Below the pieces are notes generated by a model. That model was not told where the DNA came from. It saw only the letters and a list, made by a program, of their open reading frames with translations, and made no database searches. This document shows, in pieces, positions 35,265 through 47,265 of a stretch of DNA of 64,000 bases (position 1 is the stretch's first letter; the number at the start of each line of letters is the position of its first letter). The translations under genes and the position numbers were made by a program. The DNA is from Tolypeutes matacus (lineage: Eukaryota; Chordata; Mammalia; Cingulata; Chlamyphoridae), in NCBI GenBank assembly GCA_026826555.1, contig JAKSZT010033882.1, forward strand, positions 62,001-126,000, in the 5' to 3' direction.

Positions 35265-35400
35265 CCCTCAAGATTAACTGGTCATTGTGATGGATGCAAG
35301 CCATTATACATTTGTCAAAACCTATGAAATTGCACAGTGCAAAGGGTAAACCGTAATGTGAACTATCGACCATGCTGGTAGCAATGTGTGTGTCAGAGAG
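35265..35400 (+). mobile_element. L1-3'UTR-like fragment
   Basis: AAGCCATTATACATTTGTCAAAACC, GTAAACCGTAATGTGAACTATCGACCATG are the family words near the 3' end. Short and diverged. Confidence 0.5.
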
Positions 35401-35424
35401 TATGGAAATTAATTCTCTTCCCAA

Positions 35425-36036
35425 TGCACAAGTAGGGTGAGCAAGGAGAAGATTAGAGTCATAAAATCTAAACCATGAAAAGTAATTTAGAGTTATTTAA
35501 ATTGGAGAGCACAGGATGAATCACTTTATTGCCCTAAATTTCTTTTAAATGGTCTTGCGTCAACTAATAAGTCCTCTGATGGTGCATATATGAAAATAGA
35601 ATTTTTGTTTTCATAGGTTTCTGTGATGAATGTGCTTGGACTAAACTGCCAGAGATCTGCAGTTTGGAAATTATATCATACAAAGTCATTTGACATATAA
35701 ACCAAAACATTGAGGTTTCAAGTTAGTAGTAACTCACTGGGGGCAAAACTAGAAGAAATGATGTAGAATTCAAACAGGAATGGTTTTTGAAAAGTTGATT
35801 TATGCAATTCACAATTTCATATGTGATCACATAATTTTTAATAAAGTAAAGAACATGGAAATTGTGTTTGGCATCAGCCTAGATATAATCTCAAAGAAAA
35901 TCTCTTGTTAGCATTACCATATATTCTACTTAACAAATTTTCTTTTGTGTATAGTGCGTTTTTGTAAACTTTAAAATCCTATTAGTAGAATGCAATCATC
36001 TGTCATAACATTTTCTTAATACACATTTTTCTAGAT
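35425..36036. other. Unassigned AT-rich sequence
   Basis: No recognised feature. Ends at the target duplication of the next element. Confidence 0.4.
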
Positions 36037-36049
36037 GTATAACATTTTT

Positions 36050-36776
36050 TTGCTAATTTTTTGAAGTATATCACTGATACAGGAACATACATAAACAATA
36101 AGTGTATAGCAATAGTTGTGAACTTACAAAACAAGCATACATAACATCACAAAGTGCTCTCATACTTCACCCTACCACCAATACATTGCATTGGCGTTAA
36201 ATATTTTTAATGATTAAAGAGCATCCTCAAAATATTACTATTAAACAAAGTATTTTCCCCCAACCCACCCTATTATTAATATTATTTTATATCATTTATA
36301 CATGAACATACATAAACAATAAGGGTATAGTAAAAGTTGTGAATTTACAAAGCACACATTCATAACATCATACAGGCGACCCATATATCAAGCTCCACCA
36401 ACACCTTGCATTGTCATGGACATTTGTTACAAATTATGAAAGAATATTGTCAAATTCTTACTGCTAATTATAGTTCTTATCTTACATTTGGTGTATTCCC
36501 CCCCCAACTCCCCATATTATTATTTTTAAAATATATTTTTATGACAGAAGTTGTAAACTTACAAAACAATCATGCACATGTGCAGAATTCCCAAACAATA
36601 CCTCTCTATCAACACACCTCACCATGATGGAACATTTGCCACAGATTATGAGATAATATCATCTGATTATTACCAGGTCCATAGCGTACATTTGGCTCAC
36701 ATTTTCCGTACTCCCCTATTATCAACACAGTACATCTTTGGCATAGATGCAAGAATATTACATTATTACTGGTAAC
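36050..36776 (-). repeat. Threefold about 240-bp tandem repeat in L1 3' UTR
   Basis: Units at about 36062-36290, 36293-36540 and 36541-36776. Each has GTTGTGAACTTACAAAACAA-type text, an ACC...CACC(A)ACA word, a CATTTG(T/C)...AGATTATGA-type word, CTTACATTTGG and CCCC...CTATTAT. The third is the most diverged. Confidence 0.6.
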
Positions 36777-37199
36777 CACAGTCCATAGGTCACTCCAGTT
36801 GTATTTTTCCCATGTTTCTCCACATTCCCACCATCCTCCAATTGTGATGCACATCTGCTCTAACTCACAAAGGACTCTCTTGCATTTGTACCATCAACCA
36901 CAATTCTCATCCACCTCTGGGTTTACTTGCTATTCAGTCCGTAGATTATTCTCTAGCTTTCTGTCAATTGACATTTACACCTCTAAACTACCATTTTCAG
37001 CCACATCCCAATTTATAAACCAGCTGTTACTCACTAAAATGTGTTACCATCTACTCTGTCCATTTCCACACATTCACAGTAAAGCTAATTAAAATTTCTA
37101 CATACATTAAATATCAGTAGCTCATCCCATTCCCTCTCTTATCTCCTGTAAGAATCTACTACCTACCATCAGGTCTTGAAGTTATTTTCCTACATTTTC

Positions 37200-37840
37200 T
37201 TCTAGAAGCTTTATGATTCTTGCTTTAATATTTAGATTTTTGATTAATTTTGAGTTAATTTTTGTATAAGGTGTGAGTTAGGGATCTCTTTCTTTCTTTT
37301 GCTATGTATATCCAGTTTTCTCAGGATCATTTGTTGAATGGACTGTTCTGCCCAAGCTGGGTGGGTTTGACAAGCTAGTCAAAAACCACTTGGCCATAGA
37401 TGTGAGGGTCTGTTTCTGATCCATCAATTCATTTCTATTGGTCTATATGTCTGTCTTTATGCCAGTACCATGCTGTTTTTACCACTGTAGCTAGGTAATA
37501 TGATTTAAAGTCTGGAAATGAGAGTCCTCTAACTTTGCTTTTCCTTTTTAAGATGTTTCTGGCTATTCAGGACCCCTTACCTTTCCAAATAAATTTGATA
37601 ATCATTATTTCCAATTATTTTAAAAATGCTGGTGGAACTTTTATCAGGATTACATTAAAACTGTATATCAATTTTAGGAGAATTGAAATCTCAAAGATAT
37701 TTAGTTTTCCAATCCATGAGCATGGAATATTCTTCTAATTATTTAGGACTTTTTAAATTTCTTTCAAGAATGAGCTACAGTTTTCTGAATACAATGCTTT
37801 ACATCTTTGGTTAAGTTTATTCCTTAATATTTGGGTTTTA
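37200..37840 (-). pseudogene. L1 ORF2 C-terminal remnant
   Basis: On the plus strand it reads TTTTCTCAGGATCATTTGTTGAATG, ATTGGTCTATATGTCTGTC, TGCCAGTACCATGCTG, CTAACTTTGC and ATCCATGAGCATGGAATATTC: the familiar L1 ORF2 3' region in reverse. Stops and frame changes; the reverse transcriptase motif is not included. Confidence 0.8.
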
Positions 37841-37948
37841 TCTGTCATACTTCATTTTCACCTCTCTTTTGATATTTTTAGTTACTTTTATTGATATAAT
37901 CCTCATTTCTTGACCCTCTTCCAGGCCTCTTTCTCCTGTCTTTTCTTT

Positions 37949-38833
37949 TCAGGCTGTAGCATACCCTTTAGTATTTGCTGCAAAAGGGGTCTTTTGGTTA
38001 CAAACTCTCAGTTTCTGTTTCTCTGTGAATATTCTAAACTCACTTTCATTTTTGAAAGATGATCTTTCTGGATATAAGTTTCTTGGCTGGAAGTTTCTTT
38101 CTTGCAGTATCATAAATATATCATACCACTGTCTTGCTTCCATGTTTTCTCATAAGAAATCAGCACTTAATCTTAATCTTATTGGGTATCCCTTATATGT
38201 TATGCATTGCTTTTCTCTTGCTGCTCTCAGAATTCTCTCTTTGTCTTTGGCATTTGACATTCTGATTAGTATGTTTCTCAGAGTTGGTCTACTTGGATTT
38301 TTACAGATGGGAGTATGTCGTGCTTCTTGGACCTGGATATCTATGTCCTTCAATACGGTTAGGAAATTTTCTAACATTATTTCTTCAAATATTCCTTCTG
38401 CCACTTTTCCATTCTCTTCTCCTCCTGGGACATCCATGACAGGTATGATTGCATGTCATTTGCTGTCGTTTAGTTCCCTGAGACCTTGTTCATGTTTTTC
38501 CAATTTTTTCTTCATCTGTTCTTTTGTATGTTCACTTTTAGAGGCCATTTCTTCAAGCTCACCAATCCTTTCTTCTGCCTCCTCAAATCTGCTATTATAT
38601 GATTCCAGTGTATTTTTATTTTCATTTATTGTGCCATTCTTTCCCATAAGATCTGCTATTTTTCTATGTATGGTTTCAAATTCTTTGAGCTCATCCAATG
38701 TCTTCTTAATATCCTTAATTTCTTTATCTATTTCATTGAATTTATTAAGGAGATTTGTTTGAACATCTATGATTAGTTGCCTCAACTCCTTTATATCATA
38801 TGGAGGCTTATCTTGTTCCTTTAACTGGGCCAT
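37949..38833 (-). pseudogene. L1 ORF1 (RNA-binding coiled-coil protein), two stops
   Basis: L1 ORF1p is a trimeric RNA-binding chaperone of the retrotransposition particle. One frame runs 885 bases with only two interruptions: TGA at 38456-38458 and a stop just before 38143. N-terminal third: charged heptads (NKFNEIDKEIKDIKKTLDE, EEAEERIGELEE) form the coiled coil. C-terminal part: IDIQVQEA, KDKERILRAAREKQ and TYKGYPIRL match the RRM and C-terminal domain. The segment before MDVPGGEE is shorter than in the usual L1 ORF1. The plus-strand open frame of 245 codons at 38025-38762 is the antisense of this gene. Confidence 0.88.
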
Positions 38834-39308
38834 ATCTTCCTGTTTCTTGGTGTGGATTGTATTTTTTTATTGGTGTCTTGGCATCTGGCTTACTAGGGTA
38901 TTTATTCTGGGTGCAGTTTTTCTCTTTAGTTTAGGGCTTCCTGCTCTTTCTCCCTTGCTGGTTGTGTAGTAGGTGTCAAGGATGTAGCTGGTGCTATAAG
39001 CTATGGAGGCTCAAGTAGCCCTCATTGTTCCAAGTACCAATGAAACTTCTCCCGACTTCCTCCCTTCCCAGGGGTAGGCACAGACCACAGCTGTGTGGAA
39101 TAATCCAAGTTGTGCATGCCTAGACTATAGTTGTAAAGAGAGACTGATGAAATATCAAGCCCCTTTCTCTCCTGCTTGGGGCAGGGGGATGGAGCTGCAG
39201 GTGTGGGCAGCAATCTATGCAGTGCAGGTCAAAGATGACCACAGTTGCCCCAGTAGACTTCTGATTATTCAGTCTGTGCCAGCCAAATGTACCTGCAGTT
39301 ACCTGGAT

Positions 39309-40030
39309 AGGCTGGTGCAGGGTTCTCCAGCTTCCTTCCTGGTAGAGGTGGGGCTGAAGCCTAGGCTAGGGCTGCAGGGCAATCTGAGTCTCTACCATCA
39401 CTATGATTTTCAGTCAGCCTGGCTTCCCCTCATGCTGGGGCTGGAGTTGAAATGGCAGCTACCAGCCTCCTTCAGACTTGGATAGGTTCAAACTTTTGCT
39501 ATTTTTAGGGTTACACTTTAGCCAGCCGAATTTACTAATCGGTAGCTGAAATCGGTGGCCAACCATCTCTTCCTCCCCTGTTTTTGGGAAATGGAGCTTC
39601 CAATTCCTGCCACAGAATAGCTCTTGGGGTGGCTTGCACTGCCAAAGTAGGATGATTTTGTTTTTTCCTAGAGAGGCTGGTGCAGCTCCCTCCAGCTTTC
39701 TCCCTGTCTGAGGTGGGCCTGGGGCTTATGCTAGAGCTGCAATCTGATCTAGATGGAAAGAAGCCGGTCCCTACCAGCACTGTGATTTTCAGTCAGCCCC
39801 ACTTCCCCACATGCCATGCACAGAGTTAAGATGGTGGCTACTGGCTTCCTTCTAACTTGGACAAGTTCAAACAAACTGTTTTTAAGATAATACTTTACCC
39901 CGCTGAATTTAATAATCAGCAATTAGAAGTTTGTACCCAACTGTCTCTTCCTCCCCCGTTTTTGGGAAGTGGAGCTTCCAATTCCAGCCACAGAATAGCT
40001 CCTGAGGGGTTTTGTGCCTCCAGTGGAGGA
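39309..40030 (-). repeat. Diverged tandem monomers in the L1 5' UTR
   Basis: GGCTGGTGCAG occurs at 39310 and 39675, and GATTTTCAGTCAGCC, GACTTGGATAGGTTCAAAC / AACTTGGACAAGTTCAAAC, TGTTTTTGGGAA, GGAGCTTCCAATTCC and CACAGAATAGCTC each occur twice, 365-378 bases apart. The second unit is incomplete. GC-rich relative to surroundings. Confidence 0.8.
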
Positions 40031-40220
40031 TGGGCACTGGCCTCTGTGGCGTGGAGTGCTCTACTTACGAATCTTCCCTGCAGTCTCCTCCTTCCATTCT
40101 TTCATGGATGTTGCAGGATGCACTTCTGGTCTCCTCAAGCCCCCAAACAAGTCCTTTCAATAGCTCTGGGTGATTACTAAGTGCTCTGTAGCAGGAGCTG
40201 ATTCTAGGAACTCCTTACCC

Positions 40221-40237
40221 TGCCACCATCTTGCTGG
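40221..40237 (-). promoter_or_regulatory. YY1-like site at L1 5' end
   Basis: Minus strand reads GCAAGATGGTGGC, matching the CAAGATGG core known to position L1 transcription starts. It lies within about ten bases of the element's 5' terminus. Confidence 0.6.
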
Positions 40238-40253
40238 TTGTCTGTATAATATT

Positions 40254-40560
40254 CTTTTATATTTATATGTAAATTATATACATTAATTATATATTTACAT
40301 ACTTCCCCAATCATAATATTAAATATTTACACTTTTTTAAAAAATTTGTCCCTTTATAATATAGATCATTGGAATAAAGCTTTTTCTATGGGTGCCAGTT
40401 TTTTTTATATTGTTTATTATAAATGGAGTCAGAAATTTTAAAATATTAATATATGCATTGCATATTGCCTAATTATTTTTCAAAGGAATGCAAACTGGTT
40501 GGATTTGGACTATATCAGAAAAGTTATTTTAAAGGGCAATTATAAAAAAGGAATATAAAT
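40254..40560. other. Unassigned AT-rich spacer
   Basis: TATA-rich, no recognised feature. Confidence 0.4.
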
Positions 40561-41360
40561 TCCTCTAGGTATCATTGAAACTGGGGGTGGGTTACAGGGG
40601 GGACCAAGTGAACACTGGAGGTTGGCAGGTATGTGGTTGAAAGTACAAAGTTGGGAACACTCTTATGGCAAAATGTCAAGGAAGGGTTACTGGTTTACGG
40701 TGTTGGATGAGGGGAATTTGGGACAGTGCACACCTGGGTCAGGCTTCCAGGGAATGTGTAGTGATCATTTTATCATAATGTGTTGTATCAGTGTGTGGGG
40801 ACCCACATAATTAGTTGGAAGGAGTTGGACTCCCATCCTGGGGAGGACCAATATGTTCACAAACAGAGGTGTGGGAATCTTTCGAGAGCATGGGTAGTTC
40901 CTAATACGGGAGGACAAACCAGTGGGTTGAGACCTCAGTATTGTTGCAAGTAAGTATGAAACTTGTCCTTCAAGGAGGGAAGCCTGGTGGTTGCCCTGGA
41001 CTCCAAGAGGCTGGGGATGAAGGAATAAAATAGATGGAATAGGGGGTATTTAGTGGGCAATGGAAATGTTTTATATGATCTTGCAATGATGGCCATAGGC
41101 CATGTTAAATTTCATCAAAATTTATAAAAGTGTATGGTCTAAAATGTAAACCATAATGTAAACTTTTGACCATGGTTATTAGCTATGTTTCACTATTTGA
41201 ATATCAGTTATAACAAATATACCATCCACATATAAAAAGCTATTTATACAGGAAGAGGGAAAGGGGGGTGTTGGGTACATGGAAGTCCCCTACATTCTGT
41301 ATGTGACTTTACTGTGACCTAAAACTTCTTTGGAAACAAATTGAAAAAAGGTAAGACACT
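40560..41360 (+). mobile_element. L1-3'UTR-like repeat, second subfamily, plus
   Basis: GTGTGGGGACCCACATAATTAG, TTGCAATGATGGCCATAGGCC, AAATTTCATCAAAATTTATAAAAGTG, TGTAAACCATAATGTAAAC, TTGACCATGGTTA and GTACATGGAAGTCCCCTAC, ending near AAACTTCTTTGGAAAC. Pairs with the minus copy at 29.77-30.15 kb. Confidence 0.65.
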
Positions 41361-41399
41361 GGTATAAATGGAAGAAAACATCACTGTTCATAAAGGCAA

Positions 41400-43170
41400 C
41401 AGAGATTACAGTGATGAAAGGCAAAATGTCAAAAAAATTTTAATATATTTTTTAATATGCTGATTTTTATATTTTATTTTGTTTTCTTTAAATTTTTATA
41501 TATTTTATTTTTATATTTAAACCTACCATTATTATTTCATTTTCCTATTAATTGTATTTGGCTATTTTATTGGCTTCATTTTAAAAGAAGCTTTAGATCA
41601 CAGAAGGATTACAACTGGGGCAGGGGAGGATCATTGGTGTGGGGTGTCAGTGATGGGGGATGCTTGGGAGGAAGTTCACGTGGACATACATATAAGGTAT
41701 GTAAATATGTTCAAGTGTTCATGGGGCATTGTCACAGTGGGTGGAGATTCACAGCAATAACCAAGAGAATATTGAATTCCCATCCTGGAGAGCTCTGTCA
41801 TGTTCTCTAATGGAGCAAAAACCATCCCCCAAGTGTAGGGGCAATGAATGGCGAAGGAGGATGGTCCATTGATGGGCCCTTGATATTGATGACCATGCTT
41901 GTGAGCCTTTGCACTTGAAATTAAAACTTAGCCTAGTGTTGTGGGGTGCTTAAAAGTTGTCTCCTGAGAGCCTCCTTTTTGCTCAAATGTGGCCTCTCTC
42001 TAAACCAAACTCAGCATATAAATGCATTACATTCCCTGCAGTGTTGGACATGACTCCCAGAAAAGAGCCTCTCTGACACTGTGGGATTACTACCAAGCAT
42101 CAACAAGCTATTCACATGGGAAGAAACCTCAAATAAAAAGGGGAAAAGGTAAAAATAAATGAGTTTATATGGCTAAGAGATTTCAAAGTGAGTTGGGTGG
42201 TCATCCCAGAGGAAATGTTTATGCACAACTCAGCAGGATCTCATAGACAGCGAAAGTGGATACTACCTCAAATAATGAGACTCTTGAGGGTTCTGGAGAC
42301 AACCAGGTCCTATGGTCAGGGCAAATAGATCCGGAGTTTGGTGCCTTGAATGCGGTTGGTGTTTGTGCTCCTGAGAGTTACAGAGTTGGAATCAGTTATG
42401 GCTTCCCTACACATGGCTCATCTGTCCTTTCTATTTGAACCTATACTTGGTGCTGGAGTTGGTAGGTGTATATCCAAGAGACTTGATTCTTTGGGCTTTC
42501 CATGTGCCAGCTGGGCCCTGAGCCTCAGCAGAGTAGCAACACCTACTCTCCAGTTCATTGAACTCATCAAGGACAACTAACAAGGAGGTGAGAATTGACA
42601 AACTCCATACCAAGGAAATGAGAAAGCCTAGAACTGCAAACAAGAGAGTCCATCCATTGGCTGTATGGGATCGAAGCCCCCTCTCAATTAGAGGTGAAGT
42701 GGACATCACCATTCCAGAATCCTCAAGATTGGGGAATAAACTATGTACTAGAGCAGACTACTGATATTCTACTATAGACTTTTGTGATTCTAGCAATGGA
42801 AGAAATTACAGCATTGATGTGGAGTCAGTGGCCACTGGAGGCTCTGGAGGGAGGGTGGGAATGACAGGTGTAATGTGGAGTCTTTTTCAGGACTTGGGAA
42901 TCATCCTGAATGGCATTGCAATGACAGATATATGCCTTTATATATCTTCCCATAGCCTGCAGAACTGTGTGGGAGAGAGTGTAAACTACAATATGAGCTA
43001 TGGTCCATGCTCAATGGCAGTGCCCCAGGATGTGTTTATCAATTGCAATGAATGTGCCACACTAATGAAGGATGTTTGTTTTGTGGGAGGGTGTGGGAGG
43101 TGTCAGGAGGGTGGCATATGAGAATCCTTATATTTTTTGTGAATCTAAGTATCTTTAAAAAAATAATAAA
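41400..43170 (+). mobile_element. Long L1-3'UTR-like repeat, most complete plus copy
   Basis: About 1.75 kb. Landmarks in order: TTTTAAAAGAAGCTTTAGATCACAGAAGG (41579), CAGTGGGTGGAGATTC, AACCAAACTCAGCATAT, GACATGACTCCCAGAAAAGAG, AAAAGGGGAAAAGG, AGTGAGTTGGGTGGTCATCC, AGCTGGGCCCTGAGCC, GGACAACTAACAAGGAGG, TTTTTCAGGACTTGGGAATC, GGGAGAGAGTGTAAACTACA and the 3' end ATCTAAGTATCTTTAAAAAA (43143). The word near 41579 is an imperfect inverted match of the 3' end. Small frames inside are not protein-like. Confidence 0.75.
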
Positions 43171-43174
43171 AAGG

Positions 43175-46100
43175 TATTATTGAAGAAATATAGACAATTC
43201 TCCTGTTTGATTTCCATTATATCTTGCCAATAGAAATAGGAATCTGAAAAATTAGAAAATCAAGGAATTTAGGGAAAGGAGAATATAATTATAATAGTTT
43301 TGACAGATACTGCAACAATATGCTACATAAATTATACTTTCCAGGGAATAATTTTGATACTGTTTTCCTCATGGTCATTTTGTTGCCTTCATTTTCTTAT
43401 TTTGTTAATTTTGCTTAAAATCTCCATTTGCTTCACTCATCTGTTCTTTACAAAAATCAGGCAATTCTTGGATGATGACTGTATCTCCCCATAAACTCAA
43501 ACAAATTGTAGTCCCATTTGAATCTGTCTAGCTCCTTGATAGAGCTTATGATCATGTTTCTAGGTCCATGGCATGCAGCCATTGATCTGGTGAATGTGTT
43601 TTTTTCCCATTCTTATCAGGTAGCCCTTTAGAAAAGATTCCTGGCTGGGAAGAAGTTCATAAAGAGTCTGTATTCTCTTGTAAGAGACAACAGTCTACAT
43701 TGTTATTCTCCCAACTTCTTTCATAATAGAAAGCACGCATTGTGTTGGCCCACTCTGTCACAGACAACAAGCTAGTCAGAGCATATGACAAGACTTAGTT
43801 AAAATTTTAAGGCCTTGATAAGAATTTCAACAGAGATTCTGGGCACTGGTGCATCAGAGAAAGTTTTAGATTGGTTTCTGGCATCCTGGGACGGATGTCC
43901 CATACAAATAAAGGCTCATCTAACAATAGAGGTGCTAACAAGGCCATGCTGGTCAGCTGCATGTGAAGATTCCCGGAATACTGTGGGTGAGATAGAATTC
44001 CCCGCAGGAGAACAGCACTGCCTCTGAAGCTTCATTGGTGACATGGATATGGAACCTACAGGAGGAGACTAAACTTGACAGACAGGGTCTTTCCCAATCA
44101 CAGGAGGATCTGGCCTTCCCATACTCAGGCCCTTTCCCACAGATCTTGAGAACTGGTGATGGCAGCACCATTGCCCCCTTTTCTAGCTAAGTGGGGACCA
44201 ACTGGACATGGAGGGGGAGTCGGTTATCGCCCTTTGACGATGGTATCGTTGTGTGCAATGCAGCTTTCTGGGGGGCCATGGCATGTCACCTTGCCTCAAG
44301 CACCCCACTTACCCAAGGTGGCTGTGTGGGTTCCACACCAATTGGCAGAGCTCAAGCAGCCCCATTGGCCCTCCAGGATGCTCAGAGCTGCCAGTTGCCT
44401 AATCTCCACAACGCCTCTAATTCTTGGGCAGTGGGCAAAGGGCTGGTAAAGGGGCAAGGCCAATGGAAATAAATAATTTTCTCATAAGAAACAGCTCTGG
44501 TGGGCAGCTCCATACCTGGAAACAGCTTGCAAGGTCACTCATCTGCATACATGCTTGACTCACCTGAGTAACTGTCCAGTGAGGATACCTATGAATGACC
44601 TAAAGTCCATTCTTACCCAGTGTGTCTAGTGGGTCCCACAGAGACTGCCCACTCAGGCCCCCAGGGTCCCCTTTCCAGTGGGCAATCTGGGCTCTTGGTT
44701 CCTTAGGCCTCTGAGGCTCCTCTGGCCTGTGGAGTGTGCACATAAAAATGATCGCCTCTAGGCTATCACTGGACAAAATAGATCCTAAAGGCTGTGACTT
44801 GTGCTTCAAAACCAAACATTGGCATCACATAGATGGGGTCACAGTCCATGAGGCAGGGACAAACCCTTTCCCCACAGCCATATTGATTACATGTGACCAC
44901 TTCCCATCACTGCTGGTACCACAGGAAGTAGAGTTTACAGCTCCCAAATCAAGCACTGGAACGTTCTGTGTCATCTTCGAAAGTGAAGAAAAGTTACACC
45001 TGAGGGATACCTGTCACATGAAAAAATGACCTCCTTTTATCCTGCCACAATTGCCTATTACCCACAAGGCACAACACCCCATTGGCAAGCTGACATGGAG
45101 GCAAGCCTTGAGAGAACGTATTATGTAGCCAGTGAGAGAGAAGCCCAGGTCCAGGTGTCTCTTTACTGATGGCGACTGAAAATAGAATATTCATAAGATT
45201 AGCCACATGCTTGAGGCTATAGCAATATCTTCTGGTAAAAGCTGTACAACTGACAGAGCAGCTGCCACTGAGGCAACCACTTGCTAATTTAAGACAGCTC
45301 ACTGTCATCTATCACAGTGCCTATGATCTTTGCAGACAAGCCACCATCCATTTATTCTTCAACATTTATGTTTCAAAGGCATGACTAATCTATGCATGCC
45401 TCTGGATGCAGTATTGCTTCTGATCTTGGCTGAGGAATGCCAGTTTTATGGGTTTTCCTCTTGGATTTACTCCAATAGAGCAGCAGTGAAAGGGTTTTTC
45501 CAGAAGCTATGTTTATCTATCCCCATTATGCATTTAGGGACCAGAGAATTAACCACAGAGTGGGTCTGCACACCCATTGGACCTAATAAAGTTGATTTAG
45601 GCTAGTACTTCATTATCTCTTATCCTCTGTCAGGCACCACTCCAGCTGGGGGCATGATAGCATCTTGTGTGCACTGATCTTGGTGCCCAATAATATTCAA
45701 AAGCCCTCAGCATGTTGGTCTTAATATTTATCTTTGCCCTTTATCCCATTACTCTGGTAAATGGTCATAGATTCCCTTGTAGGGTGGCATTCCAAAGTTA
45801 CTCTTAAAGATCTACCCCCCCCTTTAGTTGACAGGTTCTAGGGTCTGAGAATTGGCTTAGGTAAGAATACTGGTTGAGGATCATGATTTTCAATTGTAGC
45901 TCCCATTTCCATTTCACCAACATAATGCTTTCTGAGTACACAGCTCAAGAAATTTTCCAGTTTTCTCTACATTTGTCTTGCTCCTAGGAAAATCATAGAC
46001 TGTTAGCCACTACCACTGATTCGTGTGGGTCAAGGAGCCCTGGGTGTTGATCCAGCCCTGCTAGCTATGATGTTAATTATATCCATGACATAATTTTAGC

Positions 46101-47090
46101 CAGCTGGATGCTGGTAGTTAGCACTGCCATCTGGCCTCTCTTCACTTGGAATCCTATTGTCCACACTGACAGCAGGGAGCCCAATTCCATAAAGATATCT
46201 TTTATTCTTAACCCTGGTCTATAGAGAAATTAACTTCTCAAATATACTTTGCCTATTCACTAGTTCATTCTTTATTCCCTTAATAAAAGGAGTGTCCTAA
46301 GGGACATCATGAGTATAGTAAGAAGTTAGGCTCTCTGCTTGCACATAAGTCCAATCTGATATTCCCAACACAGAATCTTCCAACACCTATCTCCATAATC
46401 TGCCAAGGCAACTGCAGCGACCCCATTTCATTCACTGTAGATATTGTTGTGTCAAAGTTTTAATAACATATCCCTGGACTATATTAGAACTGCATCCAGA
46501 TTTCCTTTCCAGGAGGTTGATTTCTAAGTCATGAAGAGTGTCCCATGTCTATAAACCTCCTTGTATCCAACTGTAGATTCAGCCCCCCTACCTTTCCCCA
46601 GTCCTTGACCAACAATCTCAAGATGATTCTTGAAGGTACATGTTAGTCAGGTCCTGCAAATTTTAGAATATGGTATATTTTATTGTAGCAGGTACCTTAG
46701 TTATTGTTCTGGAGGTGTTGGATGAAGGTAGGGAGAGCATCATCTTTCAGGGAACCTCAAGTGAAGGTTCTGCATGTTCTTCAGGCAGGAGGAGGCCTCT
46801 CTTCTCTAGTGAGAAGAAGGGGATTGTTTCTGTCAGTTTGGACAGTTCAAAAAATATGAAAGTTCATGTTTTTGAGGTACAGACATCCACCATCCCAGGT
46901 CTCGGTGTCTAACTCCTTCCCTATCAGGACCCTGGCTTTAGCATTAAAAGCCTGTTGAGTCCATGCATTTAGTCTCCTTTTCATTTCTGTGACCTGTAAA
47001 ATTAAGTATTGGCTCTGATTTTCAACAGTCTTCTCTGTGTCTGCAGGAAATGAGAATCTTTTTAAATACTGCCGTGGAAGTCAAGTGGCT
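43175..47090. other. About 3.9 kb without gene or assigned repeat
   Basis: 43.8-46.7 kb is GC-richer than its surroundings and has many mid-length frames on both strands (for example 44156-44449, 44994-45308), which suggests a decayed element or retrocopy. I found no LTR pair, no pol or gag motif and no known domain. Left unassigned. Confidence 0.35.
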
Positions 47091-47094
47091 TTCA

Positions 47095-47265
47095 CAACAT
47101 TCTTTAAGTGAGTCGTTATCAGCGTGGTCCCTGGCCCAGCAGCATCAGCACCTCTGGGACCTTGTTCGAAATGCAGATTCCTTGGCTTACCCAAGACCTA
47201 CAGAGCCAGACTTGCAGGACCCAGCAATCATATTTTAATGGGCAGTTTAGGAACCATTGACCTAG
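47095..47265 (-). mobile_element. MER5A-type DNA transposon relic
   Basis: GTGGTCCCTGGCCCAGCAGC, ATCAGCACCTCTGGGACCTTG, GAAATGCAGATTC, AAGACCTACAGAGCCAGA, GGACCCAGCAATC and GGAACCATTGACCTAG follow the reverse orientation of the non-autonomous hAT element MER5A. About 170 bp, close to full length. Confidence 0.78.

Larger units (their letters stand above)
36047..40243 (-). mobile_element. L1 derivative with 5' end, ORF1 and internal deletion (HAL1-like layout)
   Basis: Minus-strand retrotransposon from its 5' terminus (40243) to its 3' end (36047). Target duplications GTATAACATT (36037-36046) and GTATAATATT (40244-40253), one mismatch, bound it. Order on the minus strand: 5' UTR with a CAAGATGGTGG word at the start, two diverged 5' monomers, ORF1 (38833 down to 37949), then only the last part of ORF2 (about 37840 to 37200), then a 3' UTR. 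The endonuclease and the reverse transcriptase core are missing. Half-L1 (HAL1) elements are known to keep ORF1 and lose ORF2; whether this is such a lineage or a single deleted L1 cannot be settled from one copy. Such an element would need ORF2 protein in trans. Confidence 0.82.

Noticed and set aside
38025..38762. Longest plus-strand open frame, 245 codons
   Set aside because: It is the exact antisense of L1 ORF1, which has clear coiled-coil and RNA-binding motifs on the minus strand.
41579..43160. Long repeat as a DNA transposon with terminal inverted repeats
   Set aside because: Homology between the 41.4 and 27.97 kb copies goes on beyond the 5' arm, copies have ragged 5' ends, and one copy follows L1 ORF2 directly.
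43175..47090. Region as an ERVL interior
   Set aside because: Tried on both strands; no pol, gag or dUTPase motif, no LTR pair.
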